This document shows positions 58,501 to 64,000 of a stretch of DNA of 64,000 bases, one piece after another. A program made the position numbers and the translations under genes. Under the pieces are notes generated by a model. It was not told the origin of the DNA. It searched no databases and worked only from the letters and a program-made list of their open reading frames with translations. Origin of the DNA: GCA-2686265 sp036010965 (lineage in GTDB: Bacteria; Planctomycetota; UBA1135; GCA-002686595). Each line of letters begins with the position of its first letter. Within the stretch, counting starts at the first letter, position 1. The stretch is from positions 1 to 64,000 of the forward strand of contig DASCMO010000011.1 in the NCBI GenBank assembly GCA_036010965.1. Reading direction: 5' to 3'.

Positions 58501-60330
58501 TTGGCCGACGATTTCCGCAAAGCCCTGGACGAGATCAAGCTGCGCGCTCCGATCGAGGAGGTGGTGCGCGAGCGCGTGGGAGGTCTGACCCGGCGCGGAG
58601 GGCTGTTCGAGGCGTGCTGCCCGTTCCACGAGGAGAAGACGCCCTCCTTCAAGGTCGATCCGCGGCGGGGGACCTGGCACTGCTTCGGCGCCTGCTCCGA
58701 GGGCGGCGACCAGATCAGCTTCATCGAGCGCTTCTGTTCGGTGTCGTTCATGGAGGCGGTGGACATCCTGGCCTCGCGCACGGGAGTCGAGGTGCCCCGC
58801 AAGGGCGGGCACCGGGGACCCTCGCGCGAGGAATCCGATCGTGCTCGCGAGGCCCTAGAACGGGCGGTCACCTTCTTCGCCGAGCGCCTCGGCCGCAGCG
58901 AGGGACAGGCGGCGCGCGAGTACCTCGAGCAGCGCGGCCTGGAACGCAACACCCTCGAGGCCTTTTCCATCGGCTGGGCGCCGGCCAACGGGCAGGCGCT
59001 GGTGGACCTGGCCCGCAGCGAGGATCGCTCCCTCGATGTGTTCGAAGAGGTCGGCCTGGTGCGGCGCAATGACTCCGGTCGGCCCTACGATTTCTTCCGT
59101 GGCCGGCTCGTGATCCCGATCCGCGACCTGCGCGGACGCGCCGTCGGTTTCGGTGCCCGTCGCCTGGCCGGGGCCGACGGGCCGAAGTACATCAACACGC
59201 CCCAGACGGCCCTCTTCAACAAGAGCGAGCTGGTCTACGGCATCGACCGCGCTCTGGGCGAGGTCCGCCGCACCGGCCACCTGGTGCTGGTCGAGGGATA
59301 CACGGACGTCATGGCGGCCCACCAGGTGGGCATCTCGACCGTAGGCGCGGTACTCGGGACGGCCACCACCGGGCACCATGCCGGGCTCGTGCGGCGCACG
59401 GGTGCGCGGCGGGTCAGCCTGGTCTTCGACGGGGACGAGGCCGGCCGTCAGGCAGTGCTCAAGGCCCTGCACGGCCTGCTCCCCCTGGAGATCGAGCTGG
59501 ATGTGACGATCTTGCCGGGGGGCGAGGATCCCTGCGATCTGCTGGTACGCGAGGGCGCCGCGCCTTTCCTGGCGACCCTCGATCAGGCCGCCGGCTGGTT
59601 CGAGCACGTCGTGGAGGAGCTCGAGGGACTGCGGGGGATCGAGCGCTCGAAGGCCGTGGACGGTGTCCTCGAGCTCATCGCGCGCGTCTCCCGGCCGGTC
59701 CGCCGCAGCGACCTGCTCGCCGAACTCTCCCGGCGGACGGGCCTCTCGACCGACATCCTGCGCGAGCAGTGGCGCACGCGCGCCGGCGCTCGCGATGCGC
59801 GGCCAGAACGTCCCGTGAGCGAGGCGGCGGAGACCGCGCCCGCCGCCGTAGCCCTCGATCCGCGAGTGATCGAGGCCTGGCGTGGGGTCGTCGGCGCCAT
59901 CCTCATCGACGAGAGCCTGATTCCCGCCGTTCGCCTGCATGTGAAGGCCTGTCCCGATCCCGATCTCATTCAGGTCCTTGAAACCGTGCTCGAGATGGTC
60001 GAGGACGAGGAAGTCCTGATCGATACCTCCACGGTCATCTCGGCTCTCGGCGACCACCCCGCCCGAGCCCTGGTGGTTGGGCTGGTCGAGTCCGCGCGCC
60101 AGAAGGAGGGAGCGAGCGCCCTCCTCGAAGGCGAGCTCGCCTTCCTGCGCAAGCTGGAGTGCTCGAAGCGGGAGGGGGCCCTCAGAACCCAAATCGCCGA
60201 GCTGGAGCAGAGCGAGCGCGAAGCGGACGGAACGGCCCTCCAGGCGCTCCATTCCAGGATCGCGGAGCTTCAGAAAGAACTCATGGAGTCGCTGCGAACG
60301 AGACTCCTGTCCCCCGATGCCTCCTGCTGA
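58501..60330 (+). CDS. dnaG: DNA primase
   Basis: DnaG makes RNA primers for replication. The 609-residue protein starts with the zinc domain: C40, H43, C61 and C65 (CPFHEEKTPSFKVD, WHCFGACSEGGD). Most primases have CFGCG there; this one has one extra residue between the last two cysteines. Then follow the core with FSIGWAPANGQ and DLRGRAVGFGARRL, the Toprim motif VLVEGYTDVMAAHQVG near 262, and DGDEAGRQAVLKAL. The C-terminal helicase-interaction region is present. The TTG at 58501 (ADDFRKALDEIKLR) fits the family start; no ATG is near. It is followed after 37 bases by rpoD, as in the macromolecular synthesis operon. Confidence 0.95.
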   Translation: MADDFRKALDEIKLRAPIEEVVRERVGGLTRRGGLFEACCPFHEEKTPSFKVDPRRGTWHCFGACSEGGDQISFIERFCSVSFMEAVDILASRTGVEVPRKGGHRGPSREESDRAREALERAVTFFAERLGRSEGQAAREYLEQRGLERNTLEAFSIGWAPANGQALVDLARSEDRSLDVFEEVGLVRRNDSGRPYDFFRGRLVIPIRDLRGRAVGFGARRLAGADGPKYINTPQTALFNKSELVYGIDRALGEVRRTGHLVLVEGYTDVMAAHQVGISTVGAVLGTATTGHHAGLVRRTGARRVSLVFDGDEAGRQAVLKALHGLLPLEIELDVTILPGGEDPCDLLVREGAAPFLATLDQAAGWFEHVVEELEGLRGIERSKAVDGVLELIARVSRPVRRSDLLAELSRRTGLSTDILREQWRTRAGARDARPERPVSEAAETAPAAVALDPRVIEAWRGVVGAILIDESLIPAVRLHVKACPDPDLIQVLETVLEMVEDEEVLIDTSTVISALGDHPARALVVGLVESARQKEGASALLEGELAFLRKLECSKREGALRTQIAELEQSEREADGTALQALHSRIAELQKELMESLRTRLLSPDASC

Positions 60331-60367
60331 TAGTCGCTGTCCACCCCAATCCCAGTCGCCACACGCC

Positions 60368-62149
60368 ATGCCGGAGAAAATCGAGATCGCCATCAAGACC
60401 CTCGTCACTGAGGGACGCAAGAAGGGCTACCTGAGCTACCCGGAAATGAACCGGCTGCTCGAGGACCAGTTCATCCCTCCGGACCAGATGGACCAGCTCT
60501 TCGTCGCCCTCGAGGAGAACGGCGTCGACGTCATCGATGAGGAGGGCGAGGACCGGGACGCCTTGACCGCGGGAGCCGCAGGAGCCGCGGGCGCGGCCGG
60601 CGTCCGCCCGCCGAGAGCGGCACCCAAGGCCCCCGCCAAGACCAAGACCAAGGCCAAGGCCAAGGCCAAGAAGAAGACCGCGTCGGCGCGGGCAAAGGTC
60701 AATCCCTTGCCGGAGAAGATCGACGACCCGGTGCGGATGTACCTGACCCAGATGGGCGAGATCCCGCTGCTCACGCGGCCGGAGGAGGTCTACCTGGCAA
60801 AGACGATCGAGATCACGCGCAAGCGCTTCCGCAAGAAGTGCATGGGCTCGGGCATGTGCATGGACGAGTCGCTCGTGACCCTTGGAAAGGTGCAGCGCGG
60901 CGAGCTGGCCTTCGACCGCACCCTGAAGGTCAACCCCAACCCCAAGCCCGATGACGATCCGAAGATCGTCGAGACCCTCGGCAAGCAATTCCTGGCGCGT
61001 CGACTGCCCGTCAATGTCGGGACCATCGAACGCCTGGTGGCGAGGATTCGCGAGCAATACCGCCCCCTGCTCCGGGCGCGCATGACGCGCACGGAGCGCT
61101 CGGAGGCCCTGACGCGGATTCAGAACCTGCGCCGCAAGCTGGTGATTCTGATCGAGGAGTGCCACCTGCAGGTCAAGAAGGTCCATCCCTACCTGGAGCT
61201 TCTGGAGGAGCACTACCACGAGATGCGCTCCATCGAGCGCAAGCTGGCGGCCTTCAAGGGCGCCGGCAAGAGAGGCGCCCAGGTCAATGAACTCCAGGAC
61301 CGCCTCGCGGAAATGGAGATGACGGCCCTCGAACCCACCCGACGCCTCAAGCGCCGCATTGATCAGGTGCGGCTGCACCACGCCGAGTACGAGGAGGCCA
61401 AGCGAAAGCTCTCGAGCGGAAACCTGCGCCTGGTCGTCTCGATCGCGAAGAAGTACCGCAACCGCGGCCTCTCGTTCCTGGACCTCATCCAGGAAGGAAA
61501 CACGGGCCTGATGAAGGCTGTGGAGAAGTACGAGTACCGGCGCGGCTACAAGTTTTCGACCTACGCCACCTGGTGGATCCGGCAAGCAATCACGCGCTCG
61601 ATCGCCGATCAGGCGCGGACGATCCGCATTCCCGTGCACATGATTGAGACCATGAGCAAGCTGCGCAACGTCTCCAAGAAGCTGCTGCAGTCCAAGGGCC
61701 GCGAACCCTCGGTGGAGGAGGTCGCCGAGGCGACCGAGATCACGGTCGAGGAGGCCAAGCGGGTGATGAAGATCAGCAAGCACCCCATCAGCCTCGATCG
61801 GCCCATCGGTGACTCCGACGACAGCTATTTCGGTGACTTCATCGAGGACGACTCGGCCGAGAGCCCCCTGCAGGCGGCCGGTCACGAGATGCTGAAGGAG
61901 CGCATCGACGAGGTGCTGCGGACCCTCACTTTCCGTGAGCGCGAGATCGTGAAGCTGCGCTACGGGATCGGTGACGGCTACACCTACACCCTGGAGGAGG
62001 TCGGTCGGATTTTCCGTGTGACCCGCGAGCGCGTCCGCCAGATCGAGGCCAAGGCCGTGCGCAAGCTGCGCCATCCGGTCCGGGCGCGCCAGCTGGCGAG
62101 CTTCCTGGACGACGCGACGTCCGTCAACGAAGACGAGGACGAGGTCTAG
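60368..62149 (+). CDS. rpoD: RNA polymerase primary sigma factor RpoD
   Basis: The housekeeping sigma-70 factor, 593 residues. Region 1.1 (EKIEIAIKTLVTEGRKKGYL) is followed by a Lys/Ala-rich spacer (KAKAKAKKK), region 1.2 (DDPVRMYLTQMGEIPLLTR), a long non-conserved helical insert (about 170-330), region 2 (NLRLVVSIAKKYRNRG and YKFSTYATWWIRQAI), region 3 (RNVSKKLLQSKGREPSVEE) and region 4 (LTFREREIVKLRYGIGDG, FRVTRERVRQIEAKAVRKL). ATG at 60368 fits the family. Two consecutive hairpins follow the gene. Its partner is dnaG upstream. Confidence 0.97.
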   Translation: MPEKIEIAIKTLVTEGRKKGYLSYPEMNRLLEDQFIPPDQMDQLFVALEENGVDVIDEEGEDRDALTAGAAGAAGAAGVRPPRAAPKAPAKTKTKAKAKAKKKTASARAKVNPLPEKIDDPVRMYLTQMGEIPLLTRPEEVYLAKTIEITRKRFRKKCMGSGMCMDESLVTLGKVQRGELAFDRTLKVNPNPKPDDDPKIVETLGKQFLARRLPVNVGTIERLVARIREQYRPLLRARMTRTERSEALTRIQNLRRKLVILIEECHLQVKKVHPYLELLEEHYHEMRSIERKLAAFKGAGKRGAQVNELQDRLAEMEMTALEPTRRLKRRIDQVRLHHAEYEEAKRKLSSGNLRLVVSIAKKYRNRGLSFLDLIQEGNTGLMKAVEKYEYRRGYKFSTYATWWIRQAITRSIADQARTIRIPVHMIETMSKLRNVSKKLLQSKGREPSVEEVAEATEITVEEAKRVMKISKHPISLDRPIGDSDDSYFGDFIEDDSAESPLQAAGHEMLKERIDEVLRTLTFREREIVKLRYGIGDGYTYTLEEVGRIFRVTRERVRQIEAKAVRKLRHPVRARQLASFLDDATSVNEDEDEV

Positions 62150-62178
62150 CCAGCGGGGAGGCATCGGGGCCATCCTGG

Positions 62179-62227
62179 CCAGAGCGAGGCCCGCTCTGGA
62201 GTGCGGCGGGAGCCTTGGCGGCTCCCG
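62179..62227 (+). terminator. Two consecutive hairpins after rpoD
   Basis: First hairpin: CCAGAGCG, loop AGGCC, CGCTCTGG (62179-62199), an 8-bp stem. Second: CGGGAGCC, loop TTGGC, GGCTCCCG (62207-62227), also 8 bp. They lie 30-78 bases after the rpoD stop and before the promoter of the next gene. No T-run follows, as is common in GC-rich bacteria, so the assignment as terminator rests on place and stem strength. Confidence 0.6.
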
Positions 62228-62268
62228 GACCCGAGCAGGGGAGGGGTATGCAGGGGGCGGCGGCGAGC

Positions 62269-62296
62269 TTGTGCGCGGAGGATTCGCGGCTACACT
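62269..62296 (+). promoter_or_regulatory. Candidate promoter of the zinc-ribbon protein gene
   Basis: TTGTGC (62269-62274) and TACACT (62291-62296) are separated by 16 bases, with the start codon 34 bases after the beginning of the -10 hexamer. It follows directly after the rpoD hairpins, which fits an independent transcript. Confidence 0.5.
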
Positions 62297-62324
62297 GTTC
62301 GGCCGCTCACTCCGAGCCCACTCC

Positions 62325-63035
62325 ATGGAGACCCTCGTGCAAGCACTCCGCGCACTTCAGGAAATCGATCGTGACCTGTACAAGGCCCGGGTGGAGCTTC
62401 GACGCCTGCCCGCCGAGCGCGCCCGCCGCCAGGATGAACTGACGGCCAGGCAGGGTGAGGTCGACCAGGCACGCGAGCAGGTCGTCTCGCTCCAGCTGCG
62501 CGTGAGGGAGATCGAGGGAATGACCCAGACCCAGGGTGCCCGCATCCGGAAGCTGGAGAAGGAGACGTTGTCCTCCAGGGACATGGCGGTCGTGGAGGCC
62601 TGTCGCTACGAGATGCGCTCTCTCAAGCGCCAGATCGACGAGGCCGAGCGCGAGGCCCTGGAGTTCATTGAACAGGTGGAATCCCTCGAATCGCGCATCG
62701 GCGAGCTGGACGAGAAACTCACGACGGCCCGCACCGATTTCGCGACCTTTCTGACCGCCCTGGAAGCCGAACTGACCCAAGCCCAGGGCCGCCATGACGA
62801 CCTGAGCGCGCGGCGCGAGGAGCGCATGAGTGACTCGCTCTCCGCCGAGACGCTCTCCCTCTACGACCGGCTGATCGGCGCGCGCGACGGCGAGGCGATG
62901 GCTGTGCTCGAAGGCAATATCTGCCAGGCCTGCTACATGGAGGTCATGCCCAACCTCATGGTTCGCCTGGTGCGCGGTCGGGATGTCGTGCAGTGCCCCA
63001 GCTGCGATCGGATCCTCTACCGATCCGGTACCTGA
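62325..63035 (+). CDS. Coiled-coil C4 zinc-ribbon protein (CT398/zf-RING_7 type)
   Basis: A 236-residue protein of the family that includes chlamydial CT398 and HP0958/FlgZ. The first 170 residues form a long antiparallel coiled coil (LQEIDRDLYKARVELRRLPA, LEKETLSSRDMAVVEACRYE), and the C-terminal zinc ribbon is held by C200, C203, C224 and C227 (CQACYMEVMPNL, VVQCPSCDRILY). Members bind RNA polymerase sigma-54, secretion components or mRNA in different bacteria. The ATG at 62325 follows a good promoter pair. It overlaps the convergent radical SAM gene by 19 bases at the 3' end. Confidence 0.92.
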   Translation: METLVQALRALQEIDRDLYKARVELRRLPAERARRQDELTARQGEVDQAREQVVSLQLRVREIEGMTQTQGARIRKLEKETLSSRDMAVVEACRYEMRSLKRQIDEAEREALEFIEQVESLESRIGELDEKLTTARTDFATFLTALEAELTQAQGRHDDLSARREERMSDSLSAETLSLYDRLIGARDGEAMAVLEGNICQACYMEVMPNLMVRLVRGRDVVQCPSCDRILYRSGT

Positions 63036-63997
63036 GCGTCGCCGCGCTGGCGATCTTTCGCTGCCTGCGCCGTATCCGGCGCCGTGCATAGGGTTCCCTG
63101 ACGGCTGCCCCGTCGGTCCAGTTCGGCCGCAAGGCGCTCGCGCACCTCGTTCTTGTGGACCTCCCAGCGTGGGGCGAGGCGCTGGGCGAGCGGCGCGTCT
63201 CCGGTCACACGATGCAGCACCTGTTCGGCGTGCAGGCGCTCGACAAAGTCCGCCAGCCACTGGACGTAGGTCTCCACGTCGAGCACCGAGAGCTCTCCTG
63301 CGCGCCAGTCGCGTTCGAAGCGAGTGCGGCGCAGGACCATCAGGTTGTGGACCTTGACCCCCTCGACGCCCGCCTGCGCGAGGACCCCCGCCGTGCGTCG
63401 TGCGCCCTCGCGGCCGTCGCCAGGCAGGCCGAGGATCGCGTGGCCGATGACCGCCAGGCCCGCCCCATGGCAACGCCGTACGGCGCTCTGAAACTCCTCG
63501 ACGGTGTGGAAGCGGTGGATCCTCTCCAGCACGCCGTCGTCCGCGGCTTCCAGGCCCAGCTCGACCCAGACGGGCACCTTGCGTCCGAGCTCGCCCAGGC
63601 AATCCAGGGCGGACTCGCTCAGGGTGTCCGGCCGGGTGGCGACGCTGACGGCGACGATCGGGTCCCCGATGTGGGGTTCGACCACCGCCAGGACCTCTCG
63701 CAGGCGCTCCGTCTCCACGTAGGTGTTGGAGTAGGACTGGAAGTAGGCGATCACTCCGGGGTCGGAGTCCCGGCGGCGCACGCGCCGGATTCCCCGTTCG
63801 AGCTGCTCGGCCAGCTCCGTGCCTGAGCGCAGGGCTCCCGTGCCCGAGCCCTCGACATCACAGTACGCGCAGCCGCCGAAGCCGCGCGTTCCATCCCGGT
63901 TGGGGCAGGTCGATCCAGCGTCCAGGGCGACGCGGTGGACGGGCCGCCCGAAGGTGTGTCGCAGCCAGGGGCCCAGAGAGACAAAGGGCGCGCTCAT
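63017..63997 (-). CDS. YhcC-family radical SAM protein
   Basis: A 326-residue radical SAM protein of the TIGR01212/YhcC group. The SAM cluster is bound by C31, C43 and C46 in CPNRDGTRGFGGCAYC, spaced C-x11-C-x2-C as in this group rather than the usual CxxxCxxC. Other family motifs are YFQSYSNTYV, SVATRPDTLS, ELGLEAADDGVLERIHRFH and GHAILGLPGD. The reaction is unknown. The last 35 residues are polar and differ from homologues, perhaps because they overlap the opposite-strand gene. The gene appears complete: the start ATG is three bases from the window end. Confidence 0.92.
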   Translation of the reverse strand: MSAPFVSLGPWLRHTFGRPVHRVALDAGSTCPNRDGTRGFGGCAYCDVEGSGTGALRSGTELAEQLERGIRRVRRRDSDPGVIAYFQSYSNTYVETERLREVLAVVEPHIGDPIVAVSVATRPDTLSESALDCLGELGRKVPVWVELGLEAADDGVLERIHRFHTVEEFQSAVRRCHGAGLAVIGHAILGLPGDGREGARRTAGVLAQAGVEGVKVHNLMVLRRTRFERDWRAGELSVLDVETYVQWLADFVERLHAEQVLHRVTGDAPLAQRLAPRWEVHKNEVRERLAAELDRRGSRQGTLCTAPDTAQAAKDRQRGDAQVPDR

Positions 63998-64000
63998 CGC

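Overview
The window is 64 kb of GC-rich, densely packed bacterial chromosome. Most of it looks like ordinary backbone: ribosomal proteins L13 and S9, YebC, RsmA, DnaG, RpoD, RecQ, pyruvate phosphate dikinase and a type IV pilus or type II secretion motor cluster. Several gene types point to Planctomycetota or a close relative. These are a DUF1573 lipoprotein, an FHA protein, Ser/Thr kinase and ECF sigma factor in a row, a squalene-cyclase-like toroid protein with a discoidin domain, a giant secreted macroglobulin-like protein, and a surface-protein tail fragment ending in a YRDP..FNLTNGL motif. The assignment is inference; no rRNA or tRNA is present to confirm it.

Layout. Positions 1-10,000 are a looser, accessory-looking region: a decayed surface-protein tail, a 2082-residue secreted protein, an MsrB lipoprotein, an 804-residue secreted toroid protein, and the remains of a sulfatase. 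Positions 10,170-15,479 form a cyanophycin module: cyanophycinase, cyanophycin synthetase and a Mur-ligase-only paralogue, with almost no spacing. Positions 15,556-19,465 (minus strand) encode a three-subunit molybdenum hydroxylase whose FAD subunit carries the four-cysteine insert of 4-hydroxybenzoyl-CoA reductase. A membrane protein, YceI, RecQ, an alpha/beta hydrolase lacking its nucleophile, and a Ski2-like helicase with an RGG tract follow.

Positions 26,491-35,832 (plus strand) hold a small protein, an FtsQ-like protein, two unknown membrane proteins, L13-S9, YebC, a receiver plus degenerate GGDEF protein, and the FHA-kinase-sigma trio. A vWA protein, an M28 peptidase, PpdK and two lipoproteins lie between 35,849 and 44,543. 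Positions 44,814-54,100 are a tightly coupled run: PilB, PilT, PilB, PilC, a histidine kinase and two CNNM/CorC-like membrane proteins. The last part (54,215-63,997) has a membrane-anchored HTH protein, an OmpA lipoprotein, an SUMF1-fold lipoprotein, RsmA, DnaG, RpoD, a coiled-coil zinc-ribbon protein and a radical SAM protein.

Gene coupling is very tight: many start codons overlap the preceding stop, and GTG or TTG starts are common. Several genes have a TANNNT hexamer 34-44 bases before the start codon, a plausible -10 element. No CRISPR array, insertion sequence, tRNA, rRNA or prophage was seen. The most interesting items are the Mur-ligase-only cyanophycin paralogue, the low-potential molybdenum hydroxylase of unknown substrate, the ECF sigma factor with a built-in zinc-binding tail beside an FHA protein and kinase, and the two gene remnants.
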